Virus record (IMG/VR): IMGVR_UViG_3300009181_000043
Coordinates: 1 to 64,000 of that record
Length of the DNA stretch: 64,000 nucleotides
From: a virus
Direction: 5' to 3' (one strand)
The notes under the pieces are model-generated. The model was not told the origin of the DNA, did no database searches, and worked only from the letters and a program-made list of their open reading frames with translations. A program made the translations under genes and the position numbers. Positions 51,800-60,693 of this stretch are shown here, piece by piece (within the stretch, counting starts at the first letter, position 1; each line of letters begins with the position of its first letter).

Positions 51800-53366
51800 G
51801 TACAAGCGTTGCTTGGAAGATCCTGTATACTTCATGAAGAAGTATGTAAAAATTCAACATCCAATGCGTGGTACTGTTGGTTTTGATTTATATCCTTTCC
51901 AAGAAAAAGCACTGGCTGATCTGGTGAAATTCGACCTCAACATTGTGTTGAAAAGTCGTCAAATGGGTATTTCTACTCTAACAGCAGCATACAGTGTGTG
52001 GCTGATGACATTTTTTAGCGATAAGAATATTCTGATCATCAGTATCACTCAAGAGACTGCCAAAGAAATTGTTACCAAGGTTCGTTTTGCAAATGATAAT
52101 CTTCCGGCTTGGCTAAAAGTTGCATGTGTGGAAGACAACCGTTTGAGTTTGCGTCTCAAGAATGGATCAGCAATCAAAGCAGTTTCAAGTGCTGGTACTG
52201 CTGGTCGTTCAGCAGCACTGTCGCTGTTGATCATAGACGAAGCAGCATTCATTGATAACATCGAAGAGATTTGGTTGTCCGCACAATATACGCTATCAAC
52301 CGGTGGTCGTGCAATTGTTTTGTCAACCCCAAATGGTGTTGGTAACTTTTTTCATAAAACTTGGGTTGCGTCCGAGGCAGGTGAAAATGAATTCAATACC
52401 ATTAATCTGCCGTGGCATTTACATCCAGAGCGTGATCAAGCATGGCGAGATAAACAAACAGAATTGTCTGGTATAAAAGGTGCCGCACAAGAATGTGATT
52501 GTTCATTTGCTACATCTGGTAATCAGGTTATTCATATGGACATTATTGAGTTTTATAACAAAACTCATGTGCGAGATCCTATTGAAAAGCGTGGCAGTGG
52601 TTTGGATATGTGGATCTGGGAACGTCCAGATTATTCCAAAAACTATATGGTTGTGGCAGACTGTGCTCGTGGTGATGGTGCTGACTATAGTACATTCCAT
52701 GTATTGGATGTGGAATCATTGGAACAAGTAGCTGAGTACAAGGGGCAACTCAGTACCAAGGATTTTGGAAATTTGTTGGTGACTGTTGCGACCGAGTATA
52801 ATAATGCTTTGTTGGTAATTGAAAACAACAACGTTGGTTGGGCATCACTGCAACAGGTTATTGATAGAAATTACGATAATCTTTTTTATAGTAGTTCCGA
52901 TCTGAAGGTGGTTGATATTGAAAGAACATACTCAAATAAAATCAATGGTGCTGAGAAAAAAGCGGTGCCTGGATTTACCACCACCAATATAAATCGTCAG
53001 TTGATCATCAATAAGATGGAAAGTTTTTTCCGTGAACGTCATATTGTGATTCATAGCTCACGTTTATATGAGGAACTAAGAGTATTCATTTGGAATGGTG
53101 CTAAAGCAGAGGCAATGAAGGGATACAATGACGATTTGGTATTGGCGTTGGGCATTGGCTTGTGGGTTCGAGACACGGCATTAAAGATACAAGCTGAACA
53201 AATTGCTCATACCAGAACTATGTTATCGGGTATCAGTAAAGTCAGCGGTACATCTATCGGTCCGACCAATTCAACCAAGGTCATACAGTCTCCACAAGAA
53301 ACGTGGAAATTTGATACTGGTGTCGCACACACAGGTAAAAAAGAATCATTAACTTGGTTGTTGTAA
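51762..53366 (+). CDS. 17: Large terminase subunit (gp17)
   Basis: A 534-residue protein. The ATPase domain has the adenine-binding/Walker A region KSRQMGIST, LLIIDEAAFID (Walker B) and LSTPNGVGN (coupling motif). The RNase H-like nuclease domain shows VVADCARGDGADYS, LVIENNNVGW and YNDDLVLALGIGLW acidic motifs. It powers headful DNA packaging through the portal and cuts the concatemer. ATG 51762 is chosen, and an upstream start at 51750 would add four residues. Confidence 0.95.
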   Translation: MSQQNYRDLIKAEYKRCLEDPVYFMKKYVKIQHPMRGTVGFDLYPFQEKALADLVKFDLNIVLKSRQMGISTLTAAYSVWLMTFFSDKNILIISITQETAKEIVTKVRFANDNLPAWLKVACVEDNRLSLRLKNGSAIKAVSSAGTAGRSAALSLLIIDEAAFIDNIEEIWLSAQYTLSTGGRAIVLSTPNGVGNFFHKTWVASEAGENEFNTINLPWHLHPERDQAWRDKQTELSGIKGAAQECDCSFATSGNQVIHMDIIEFYNKTHVRDPIEKRGSGLDMWIWERPDYSKNYMVVADCARGDGADYSTFHVLDVESLEQVAEYKGQLSTKDFGNLLVTVATEYNNALLVIENNNVGWASLQQVIDRNYDNLFYSSSDLKVVDIERTYSNKINGAEKKAVPGFTTTNINRQLIINKMESFFRERHIVIHSSRLYEELRVFIWNGAKAEAMKGYNDDLVLALGIGLWVRDTALKIQAEQIAHTRTMLSGISKVSGTSIGPTNSTKVIQSPQETWKFDTGVAHTGKKESLTWLL

Positions 53367-53385
53367 TACTTATACATAAGAATCT

Positions 53386-55275
53386 ATGGATGAAAAATCA
53401 TTTCAGGAGCTAAAGAACCGATCGCTATACGCCAGACTCAAACGTTTATTTAGTAACGATGTTATAGTTAGAAATGTTGGCGGCAAAAAGCTAAAGGTCA
53501 TTGACACCGATGAAATTTTTTACGCATCGGATCGCAACTCGTTGCGTGACCGTTTCAATCGACTTCGTTCAACATCGTATAATCAATATACAAGAGATTT
53601 TAATCTCAGTTATCAAAGCAGTCGTGTAGAACTATTTCGTGATTATGACACAATGGATATGGATCCAATTCTAGCCAGTGCATTGGACATTTATGCTGAT
53701 GAATGTACCACTAGAAATGAGATGGGAGATATAATCACAGTTCGTAGCAGCAACGACGATATCAAGAGCATATTAAACAATTTGTTCTATGACATCCTCA
53801 ACATTGAATTCAACCTTTGGAGTTGGACTCGTAGTATGGTCAAGTATGGTGATTTTTATTTGAGAATGCACATCAGTCCAGAGTACGGTGTATACATGGT
53901 TGAACCACTCAGCAGTTATTATGTAACTCGTATTGAGAATGCGCATTTGACCAACAGAAATTTCGTTAAGTTCCAAGTCAATCTACCATACGGAAATAAG
54001 ATCGAAGATCTTGAGAACTATCAAATGGCACACTTTCGTTTGTTGAACGATAGTAATTTTTTACCGTATGGGAAATCAATGTTGGAAGGTGCTCGGCGTG
54101 TTTGGAAACAGTTGAGTTTGATGGAAGACGCAATGTTGATCCATCGTATTATGAGAGCACCTGAAAAGCGTATTTTCAAGGTTGACATCGGTAACATTCC
54201 TCCAAATGAAGTTGATAACCACATGGAGCGGATTGTTACACAAATGAAGAAGACACCGTATTTGGATCAAGCAACGGGTGATTACAATTTGCGTTTCAAT
54301 CTTCAAAACATGGCGGAGGACTTTTTCTTGCCAGTTCGTGGCAGTGATAGTGGTACTGATATTAGTAATTTACCAGGTCTTGAGTGGACAGGTACAGACG
54401 ACATCGAGTATTTGCGCAACAAGATGATGGCTGCTCTCAAGATTCCCAAGGCATTCTTGGGATATGACGAAACTTTGAGCGGTAAAGCAACTTTGGCTGC
54501 GGAAGATATTCGATTTGCACGTACCATTGAGCGTGTGCAACGTATTATTGTTAGTGAATTGAATAAAATTGCGGTGGTACATTTGTATTCACAAGGATAT
54601 AAAGACGAATCTCTTGTAGATTTTAGTTTGGAACTGACCAACCCATCCACAATCTTTGAAAAGGAAAAGATTGATGTTTGGAAGAGCAAGGTTGAGGTCA
54701 GTAAGGACATGCAAGAAAACAAACTATTCAGCAAAAAGTGGATTTATGAAAATGTGTTTGGTATGAGTGAACAGGATATGATTGTTCTTCAAAAACAACT
54801 TGTTGATGATGCTAAGGGTAATTATCGCTTCAAGCAAATTGAAGAAGAGGGCAATGACCCTGCATTGCAATTCCTTAAGACCAAAGGTGATGAAAATGAA
54901 GGTGGTGCTGGAGAAGCTGGTGGAGAAGCTGGTGGAGAAGCTGGTGGAGAAGCTGGTGGTGAAGCTGGTGGTGAAGCTGGTGGTACGCCAGCAGGCGGTG
55001 CTGAACCTGCTCCTAAATTGACTGAAAAGAAGCGTGATCAGACTGGTAGAAAGAATGCTAGAAAGTATCCATTCGGTGAAGATCCTTTGGGTACTTTGGA
55101 ATTAAATTCTAGCAACGATCTGAGTCCTACTCACAAGTATAAGAATAACTCACCCATATCTTTGGAATCTTTGGTATCGTTAGATACATTACTCATGGGT
55201 TCTGAGAAGACTAAACAAGTACTAAGAGAAGGTAAAAGTGTATCGTTTATGGATGAAACAAATATTAAAGAGTAA
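53386..55275 (+). CDS. 20: Portal vertex protein (gp20)
   Basis: A 629-residue protein. Typical portal features are FYASDRNSLRDRFNRLRSTSYNQYTRDFNLSYQSSRVELFRDYDTMDMDPILASALDIYADECTTRNEMG-like N-terminal helices, the ALKIPKAFLGYDETLSGKATLAAEDIRFARTIERVQ segment and a wing region. The C-terminus has a GGEA repeat tail. T4 gp20 is 524 residues, so about 100 extra residues lie in the tail. The dodecamer forms the packaging vertex and head-tail joint. Confidence 0.92.
   Translation: MDEKSFQELKNRSLYARLKRLFSNDVIVRNVGGKKLKVIDTDEIFYASDRNSLRDRFNRLRSTSYNQYTRDFNLSYQSSRVELFRDYDTMDMDPILASALDIYADECTTRNEMGDIITVRSSNDDIKSILNNLFYDILNIEFNLWSWTRSMVKYGDFYLRMHISPEYGVYMVEPLSSYYVTRIENAHLTNRNFVKFQVNLPYGNKIEDLENYQMAHFRLLNDSNFLPYGKSMLEGARRVWKQLSLMEDAMLIHRIMRAPEKRIFKVDIGNIPPNEVDNHMERIVTQMKKTPYLDQATGDYNLRFNLQNMAEDFFLPVRGSDSGTDISNLPGLEWTGTDDIEYLRNKMMAALKIPKAFLGYDETLSGKATLAAEDIRFARTIERVQRIIVSELNKIAVVHLYSQGYKDESLVDFSLELTNPSTIFEKEKIDVWKSKVEVSKDMQENKLFSKKWIYENVFGMSEQDMIVLQKQLVDDAKGNYRFKQIEEEGNDPALQFLKTKGDENEGGAGEAGGEAGGEAGGEAGGEAGGEAGGTPAGGAEPAPKLTEKKRDQTGRKNARKYPFGEDPLGTLELNSSNDLSPTHKYKNNSPISLESLVSLDTLLMGSEKTKQVLREGKSVSFMDETNIKE
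54907..54984 (+). repeat. 12-bp tandem repeat in portal tail (GGEA)
   Basis: About six copies of GGTGGAGAAGCT or GGTGGTGAAGCT, encoding Gly-Gly-Glu-Ala units near the C-terminus of the portal protein. Confidence 0.88.
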
Positions 55276-55306
55276 CACAATTCGTGAACATTTTGCAAAG
55301 TGAAAC

Positions 55307-55316
55307 ATATTTATAT
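55307..55316 (+). promoter_or_regulatory. Putative late promoter octamer (ATATTTATAT)
   Basis: TATTTATA at 55308-55315 lies 14 nt before the ATG at 55330. Confidence 0.4.
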
Positions 55317-55329
55317 TTAATGGAACTAT

Positions 55330-56196
55330 ATGCGTAAGAAAGCTAAACATTCTAAGTTTAAGAACAGTGGCGTATTATTTGAGCTACTCACACGCCAAAT
55401 TACCGCCGATATCTTGGCTGGGCGAGACGAATCCTTTACGAAGAATTTGATGTTCAAGTACTTCAACGAAGGTACTGCTTTGGGCAAAGAATTTCAACTA
55501 TACAACTTTTTGGTCAACCAGTCTTCTAAAAATACTGAGTCGGCTGATCGTATAATTGGTGTGGTTCTTCAAACACGCTCTAAGTTGAACGAGCGTGATC
55601 TAAATAGCCAAAAGTATAATTTGATCAAAGAGATTAAGGATAAATTTGATATCGATGAATTTTTGAAAAATAAAATTCCAAACTACAAATTGTATGCGAG
55701 TGTATACAAACTGTTTGAGAGCCAAAGTTCCGACGAGGCAAATATTGGAGTTGAAGACGTTGTTGAGGCTAGAGAATTTGTAATTGAGAATTTAACAAAA
55801 GAGAAGAAAACCGACTCTCAGGCATTGGATGTATATAGTTCACAACCGGCCGACGTTAAGTTGCTCGCATATAAGTTTTTGATTGAGAATTTTAACAAAA
55901 AATACTCAGCACTGTTGCCTGCTCAAAAAACTTTGCTCAAGGAGTATATCACAAATGTGTCCAACACCAACAAGTTTACTGAATTTGTCAATGATGAATA
56001 CAAGCGAGTTTCTGATGCTTTGAAGGAACGTTCCATTCTTGTCAAAAGCAACATCATCAAGATCAAGCTCAATGAAACTGTTACTCAACTTTCAAATAAG
56101 ACAATAACCGGTGTTGTTAAAGAAAATCAATTGGGTAGCTTATTAAGCGCATACGAATTGATTGATGAGTTGAACAAATTAGCCAATGAAAACTAA
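55330..56196 (+). CDS. Conserved hypothetical, prohead region
   Basis: A 288-residue protein, largely helical with a basic N-terminus (RKKAKHSKFKNSGVLFELLTRQITADIL). It occupies the place of the T4 prohead-core genes 67/68, between portal and protease, but is far longer than those. No motif of an enzyme is visible. Its last 11 nt overlap the next gene. A structural or scaffolding function is inferred from position only. Confidence 0.65.
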   Translation: MRKKAKHSKFKNSGVLFELLTRQITADILAGRDESFTKNLMFKYFNEGTALGKEFQLYNFLVNQSSKNTESADRIIGVVLQTRSKLNERDLNSQKYNLIKEIKDKFDIDEFLKNKIPNYKLYASVYKLFESQSSDEANIGVEDVVEAREFVIENLTKEKKTDSQALDVYSSQPADVKLLAYKFLIENFNKKYSALLPAQKTLLKEYITNVSNTNKFTEFVNDEYKRVSDALKERSILVKSNIIKIKLNETVTQLSNKTITGVVKENQLGSLLSAYELIDELNKLANEN

Positions 56197-57331
56197 ACTA
56201 AACGAATCTGGTGATCCATTTAGAGATATTGTCAAGCAGTACGCTAAAATGTACCGTGACAGTGAACTTGCTCGTATTGACAAAGAACAATACTCAAAAT
56301 GGCTACAAGTTCATGCCGATAAAATGAGCCCTGCGACCAGAGCATCTATTGAAAAAAAAGTACAATCGGCAATCAACGGTAAAAACGAAGCTTCGACAAG
56401 TAGTGGTGCTGGTCCAGTATCCACACCATTTGCATTTAGTCGCCGGGGACCTGGTAATGTAAAAGCAGCAACTCAGTTGGGTTTCAAGTTGGCAAAACCA
56501 GTTGCTCATTCCAAGGATTTATCGTTGGAGAATCAGATGTATAGCGAACCAGCATATATTACTCCAGCACAAAATATTGAACCAGTTGATACGTGGGCAG
56601 ATGCTAATGGGTTGGTTCAACACGGAGATCCAGAGTTAGATCCCGGTCTTGCCGGCCATCGCCAAGGTGCGTTGCCAATGTCAGAAGCTGGGAAAAAGAT
56701 TGATCAAGTAGCTAAAATGCTTGAGGGGTTGAGTGGTATTCGTTATCGCAGACGTTTTAATGAAGCAGATGCCGCCGCTCAAGCAACGGTGTCAGCACCA
56801 GCACCAGCACCGACGGCACAACCAAAAACATCGGCGGCACCCAATGTACAAGTTCAAAGTTATAGTTTACAACCCGATTTTAGCGAGTTTGATACAAAGT
56901 TAAAGGATAGCACCGAGGCACTCAAAACCGGTCTTCAAAAGAAGATTCAAGATCAAATTTTGAACAAAAAAATTGTGGTTAGGGCAAGCAAGGGATATAA
57001 ACAACCAGAGTCCGATTACACTCTCAATGTTACTGGTGTAAATATTGATTATTACTACGACCGTTATGTAATTATTATTGTTGGTCGTGAAGAGAGTAAG
57101 CAAAAAACAGCTAAATTCTTTATCAAGCCTGGATTCAAGCTTAAAATCTTGGGTTCTGCCGATGTAAAACCCAAAGACAGATATCAAATTGCCAAGTCTC
57201 AAGCATTGGTTGATCCCAACAAACAAGCTTCTGCAACACCTAGCAATACGGTGACCAGCAAGGAACCACCCGAGGTTTCTGCCGAGACAAAACCAGAAGA
57301 TAAAGGTGGCACACAACCGCCACCAGTATAA
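56186..57331 (+). CDS. Hypothetical head-operon protein
   Basis: A 381-residue protein. The N-terminal helical region (RDIVKQYAKMYRDSELARIDKEQYSKWLQV) is followed by a long Pro/Ala/Gln-rich part, probably flexible. A compact C-terminal domain (NKKIVVRASKGYKQPESDYTLNVTGVNIDYYYDRYVIIIVGREE) and a Pro/Lys tail complete it. It looks like a minor head or scaffold component. Family not recognised. The protease gene follows 3 nt later. Confidence 0.6.
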   Translation: MKTKLNESGDPFRDIVKQYAKMYRDSELARIDKEQYSKWLQVHADKMSPATRASIEKKVQSAINGKNEASTSSGAGPVSTPFAFSRRGPGNVKAATQLGFKLAKPVAHSKDLSLENQMYSEPAYITPAQNIEPVDTWADANGLVQHGDPELDPGLAGHRQGALPMSEAGKKIDQVAKMLEGLSGIRYRRRFNEADAAAQATVSAPAPAPTAQPKTSAAPNVQVQSYSLQPDFSEFDTKLKDSTEALKTGLQKKIQDQILNKKIVVRASKGYKQPESDYTLNVTGVNIDYYYDRYVIIIVGREESKQKTAKFFIKPGFKLKILGSADVKPKDRYQIAKSQALVDPNKQASATPSNTVTSKEPPEVSAETKPEDKGGTQPPPV

Positions 57332-57334
57332 ATT

Positions 57335-57946
57335 ATGAACACATTATTGATTGATGTATTACCGTTTGAGTTTAAGATTAAGAAGGCTTCGCTCACCGAA
57401 AGTTTGAGCGATGGAAAGCTTCTTGTCACGGGCACATTACAACGTGCCGAAGCAAAGAATCAAAACGGTAGAATTTACCCAAAAGGAATTTTGGAACGTG
57501 AAGCAACAAAGTACATGGACAACTTTGTTAAACAACGACGTGCAATGGGTGAATTGGATCATCCAGAGAGCAGCGTCGTTAACCTCAAAAACGTTAGTCA
57601 CAACATTGTTGATATGGGTTGGGACGGTGACGATCTTGTTGGTACTGTGGAAATTCTTCCTACTCCAAGTGGCAACATTCTCAAGGATCTGCTCAAGGCA
57701 GGTATTTTGTTGGGAATCAGTAGTCGTGGATTGGGTAGTGTCAAAAAAGACATGCGAGAAGGAGCCGATGTTGTACAAGACGACTTTGACTTGATTGCAT
57801 TTGATTTTGTTAGTAATCCAAGTACTCAAGGAGCATTTATGTATCCTGCTGGTAAAATCACTGAAAGTGTAAATCAGTCCAGCACCATCATCAATCCTTA
57901 CCAAAATATTGATAGAATTATTCGTGATATCATCTCCGAATTATAA
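57335..57946 (+). CDS. 21: Prohead core protease (gp21)
   Basis: A 203-residue protein (T4 gp21 is 212). GRIYPKGILEREATKYM, GELDHPE with the catalytic His, VGTVEILPTPSGNIL, and GISSRGLGSV with the catalytic Ser are the family motifs of the herpes/T4-type capsid maturation protease. FDLIAFDFVSNPSTQGAFM follows. It cleaves the scaffold, portal and capsid during maturation. Confidence 0.94.
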   Translation: MNTLLIDVLPFEFKIKKASLTESLSDGKLLVTGTLQRAEAKNQNGRIYPKGILEREATKYMDNFVKQRRAMGELDHPESSVVNLKNVSHNIVDMGWDGDDLVGTVEILPTPSGNILKDLLKAGILLGISSRGLGSVKKDMREGADVVQDDFDLIAFDFVSNPSTQGAFMYPAGKITESVNQSSTIINPYQNIDRIIRDIISEL

Positions 57947-57954
57947 TTTGAAAC

Positions 57955-57964
57955 CTATTTATAG
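57955..57964 (+). promoter_or_regulatory. Putative late promoter octamer (CTATTTATAG)
   Basis: TATTTATA at 57956-57963 ends 4 nt before the ATG at 57968. Confidence 0.5.
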
Positions 57965-57967
57965 CAT

Positions 57968-58423
57968 ATGATCAAGCTAAAACACCTAGTAGAAAATTCA
58001 ACCGAGACGGCATATGCTCCCTTGAGCAAGGAGGAAAAGATTAAGTTGCGTGAAACTATCAAGTCTTACAACGAATATCGTAAGAGCTTGAAGGCATCGG
58101 TTGTGTACGAGACCGCTAACAAGATTATGGAAGCTGTGAATCTTGCCGAGCGTTATGCCATCAAGGAATGTAATGAATGGATGGAAGCCAAGATGGTTGA
58201 GCGTGATATGAAGGATGTCAAGAAGATGGCTCAAAAGTTGTATGAAGAAGCACACAAAATCAAGAGTGTGGAGCAACAACTTGAAATGTTGTATGAAGAA
58301 ATTGGTTTGAAATTGGAGCGTTATTTTGAAATTGCAGACCCTATTGAGGTTCAACAAGGTACTGCAACTCCTACTTCACAACCTGCTGCGCCAGCACCAA
58401 TGAAGAGTGTGGAAAGTAAGTAA
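57968..58423 (+). CDS. Helical head-region protein
   Basis: A 151-residue, almost entirely helical and charged protein (KEEKIKLRETIKSYNEYRKSL; YEEAHKIKSVEQQLEMLYEEIGLKLERYF) with a Pro/Ala/Thr-rich tail of about 25 residues. It may be a core or scaffold-associated protein, since it lies between gp21 and gp22 apart from two minus-strand genes. No family is recognised. Confidence 0.65.
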   Translation: MIKLKHLVENSTETAYAPLSKEEKIKLRETIKSYNEYRKSLKASVVYETANKIMEAVNLAERYAIKECNEWMEAKMVERDMKDVKKMAQKLYEEAHKIKSVEQQLEMLYEEIGLKLERYFEIADPIEVQQGTATPTSQPAAPAPMKSVESK

Positions 58424-58801
58424 TTACTTCAACCCTTTTAACTTGGGATCTGATGGTACCGATTCAATAAAGGACAGCAGCTTTTCAAAACTCTCGAAGA
58501 CGTAACGACGGTGTGTCTCAAGGACATAACCGTCTTCGTCTTTGTATATCTTAACTGGTACCAATTGGTCCAACATTTCGAGCGTAGGAACTTCGATCTC
58601 ACTCACCATATCAGTGTCGTTGTCGATCTTGAATCCCATGTCACCCAACGTGTCAATTTCATGAAAGTTCCAACCACTTGGATGATCAATATCAATCAGC
58701 TTGAATTTATCTGATTCTACTGGCGCATCACCGTAAGCACGGTTGAGGAAATTTCCCAATTTGATTTGGGAGTAATGATTGTGATAATTTTTAGAGTCCA
58801 T
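58424..58801 (-). CDS. Hypothetical protein, minus strand
   Basis: A 125-residue protein on the opposite strand inside the head cluster. Asp/Glu-rich with several His and Tyr (YHNHYSQIKLGNFLNRAYGDAP; a C-terminal VLETHRRYVFESFEKLLSFIES). ATG at 58801 is chosen, because an upstream in-frame TTG at 58819 lies inside the neighbouring gene. It starts 11 nt inside the end of the other minus-strand gene. Function unknown. Confidence 0.6.
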   Translation of the reverse strand: MDSKNYHNHYSQIKLGNFLNRAYGDAPVESDKFKLIDIDHPSGWNFHEIDTLGDMGFKIDNDTDMVSEIEVPTLEMLDQLVPVKIYKDEDGYVLETHRRYVFESFEKLLSFIESVPSDPKLKGLK

Positions 58802-59384
58802 ATGAATTGATTCGGTCAATAAAGTCGGCTAGTATCTTGCCCTTTTGCGCATCTGGTTGGTTAAAGATGGTACTTAAAGTGTAAACGATCTTGGGTTTGT
58901 CACTGTTCTGACTTGCCCCACGAATTTCTACAAAGCAAGCATAATTGTACATCCCGCTGTTTTGATTATTTTTCAACTTCTTGAAGACATAACTTTTGGT
59001 GGTTTCATTACTGAATACTTCTGCACTCAACTCGTTGCTGCTTTTCTTGTGAACAAAGTTGACTTTACCAAATCCACCAAATCCATTTTGTTTGTTTTGA
59101 AAAGTAAGCAATTCTTGTTTATCAAATGGCACGCCTATATTTTCGTTCAGTAATTGATCAAAACTTTTACCTTCTACTTCTCGCATTTTGCTAACACTGT
59201 ACTCTGCTTCTTTGAGTCTATTCACAATTTCTTTTACTTTTGTGAAGTCTCTCGCAGCTTTGGTACTAATGTCGTGTGCCGTTTTTCTCAGATTGGCTGA
59301 GACTTTTTTGGGCGACACATCACCTTTTTGGACTGCTCTTACGAGTCTAAAGTATCGTGCTTGTTTTTCCGATTTTGCTGGCAT
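58791..59384 (-). CDS. Minus-strand protein with DUF3008-like N-terminus
   Basis: A 197-residue protein. The N-terminus PAKSEKQARYFRLVRAVQKG is a pattern seen in small phage proteins of the DUF3008-like type (PAxSxxQxRxFxLvxA). The middle is helical and charged. The C-terminal half (SAEVFSNETTKSYVFKKLKNN; SYVFKKL) is beta-rich. It has its own octamer on the minus strand, 6 nt before the start codon, and heads a two-gene unit within the head cluster. Confidence 0.65.
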   Translation of the reverse strand: MPAKSEKQARYFRLVRAVQKGDVSPKKVSANLRKTAHDISTKAARDFTKVKEIVNRLKEAEYSVSKMREVEGKSFDQLLNENIGVPFDKQELLTFQNKQNGFGGFGKVNFVHKKSSNELSAEVFSNETTKSYVFKKLKNNQNSGMYNYACFVEIRGASQNSDKPKIVYTLSTIFNQPDAQKGKILADFIDRINSYGL

Positions 59385-59389
59385 ACATC

Positions 59390-59399
59390 TATAAATAGC
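59390..59399 (-). promoter_or_regulatory. Putative late promoter octamer, minus strand
   Basis: Plus-strand CTATAAATAG reads CTATTTATAG on the minus strand. It ends 6 nt before the minus-strand ATG at 59384. The motif thus follows gene orientation. Confidence 0.5.
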
Positions 59400-59430
59400 A
59401 AAAAATTTATGATTTTCTCTTTTTTAGTTA

Positions 59431-59477
59431 TATTTATTATGAAATGCGTCAATGTCTTTGATGCCACACTAACATAA
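59431..59477 (+). promoter_or_regulatory. Scaffold-gene leader with mini-ORF
   Basis: TATTTATT at 59431-59438 immediately precedes a 12-codon reading frame (ATG 59439 to TAA 59477). A small hairpin TTGGA/TCCAA lies further down, followed by TTAGGAAAGG before the scaffold ATG. The mini-ORF may be chance. Confidence 0.35.
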
Positions 59478-59532
59478 TCTTCTTTGGAGTTCTCCAATAA
59501 CTTCACCATTAAATTAGGAAAGGTATAAATAT

Positions 59533-60645
59533 ATGAGCGATCTATTGAAAGAAAGCATCGCAGACGCAAAGGCTGTTCGTGAAACAGCAATAGCCAATGC
59601 AAAAACCTTCCTTGAGGAAAACTTCGCAAAAAGCATGAAAGAGATGTTTGCGGAAAAGCTCAAGGAAGAATCAGAAGAAACCGCAGCAGCAGAAACTGAG
59701 GAAGGCAAGATCGAAGAGAAGCTTGCAACCTCAAAGATTGGTGGCGAAAAGGGTAATGAAGCTTCAAAGCAACATCCTGTCAAGCCATCCACTTCTGCAA
59801 ACAAAAACACCGAACCATCTGGTAAGCAAGAATTTGATGCCACCATGGAAGAGGGAACCGAGATCACCAGTGAAGAATTGGATGAGATCCTCGCAGAGCT
59901 TGAAACCGAAGGCGCAGCCCAAGGTCAACAAGTTGTTGCTGAGGAAGAAGGTTGTGAAACCGACTCAACAGCACATCATGGTGGTTCTGACGATTCGGAT
60001 GATTTGAATCTCGACGAATTGCTCGCAGAGTTGGACGAGGAAGGTCAAGCAGCACCAGTTGCTCCTGCCGCACTTGATCCAGCAATCGCAGCACAACCTC
60101 CAGTTGCTCCAGTTGCTCCAGTAGCACCTGTTGCTCCAGTAGCAGGTCAGATTCCATCACCATCAGAGGGTGAAGATTGTGATGACTGCGACACCGACAT
60201 CAGTTCCGAAGAGATGGCGGAAGCACTTGTTGCCTTGAGTGAAGAAAATGAAGCATTGAAGGTACAAGTTGAAGAAGCAATGAACACCGTTAAGTACATG
60301 AAAGATGTGCTTGCGGAAACCAATTTGTTGAATGCTAAGTTGCTTTACACCAACAAGCTATTCAAGGGTAAGAATTTGACCGAAGCGCAAAAGCACAAGG
60401 TCATTAGCACATTTGACCTCACCAGAACACTGCGTGAGATCAAGTTGGCTTATACAGTTTTGGCCGAATCATTTAATGCCGGTGGATCAGTTGCCAAGAA
60501 AAAGACCAATGCAACTGTCTCAACTATCACCGAAGGTTTGGCAAGCAAACCAGTATCATCAACAAAGCCTGCATCTACCATTGTAGAACCGCTGGCTGAT
60601 CAGATGGCTTCAAGATTCCAACTGCTCGCAGGAATCACGAAGTAA
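59533..60645 (+). CDS. 22: Prohead scaffold protein (gp22-like)
   Basis: A 370-residue acidic protein with long helical stretches (LLKESIADAKAVRETAIANAKTFLEENFAKSMKEMFAEKL), Glu/Asp-rich blocks (EEGCETDSTAHH; EEMAEALVALSEENEALK) and Pro/Val/Ala repeats (PVAPVAPVAP) in the middle. It sits directly before the capsid gene as in T4. The leader has AGGAAAGG, a Shine-Dalgarno site. It would form the inner core that is cleaved by gp21. T4 gp22 is 269 residues, so this version is larger. Confidence 0.85.
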   Translation: MSDLLKESIADAKAVRETAIANAKTFLEENFAKSMKEMFAEKLKEESEETAAAETEEGKIEEKLATSKIGGEKGNEASKQHPVKPSTSANKNTEPSGKQEFDATMEEGTEITSEELDEILAELETEGAAQGQQVVAEEEGCETDSTAHHGGSDDSDDLNLDELLAELDEEGQAAPVAPAALDPAIAAQPPVAPVAPVAPVAPVAGQIPSPSEGEDCDDCDTDISSEEMAEALVALSEENEALKVQVEEAMNTVKYMKDVLAETNLLNAKLLYTNKLFKGKNLTEAQKHKVISTFDLTRTLREIKLAYTVLAESFNAGGSVAKKKTNATVSTITEGLASKPVSSTKPASTIVEPLADQMASRFQLLAGITK

Positions 60646-60693
60646 AATTAGTTTGCGAGTAAGTAAACAAACCAAAAGATAGGAAACAATTAT

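Noticed and set aside
58801-58819. Upstream TTG start of the minus-strand gene ending at 58424
   Set aside because: The ATG at 58801 is adequate and TTG would extend the gene further into its neighbour.
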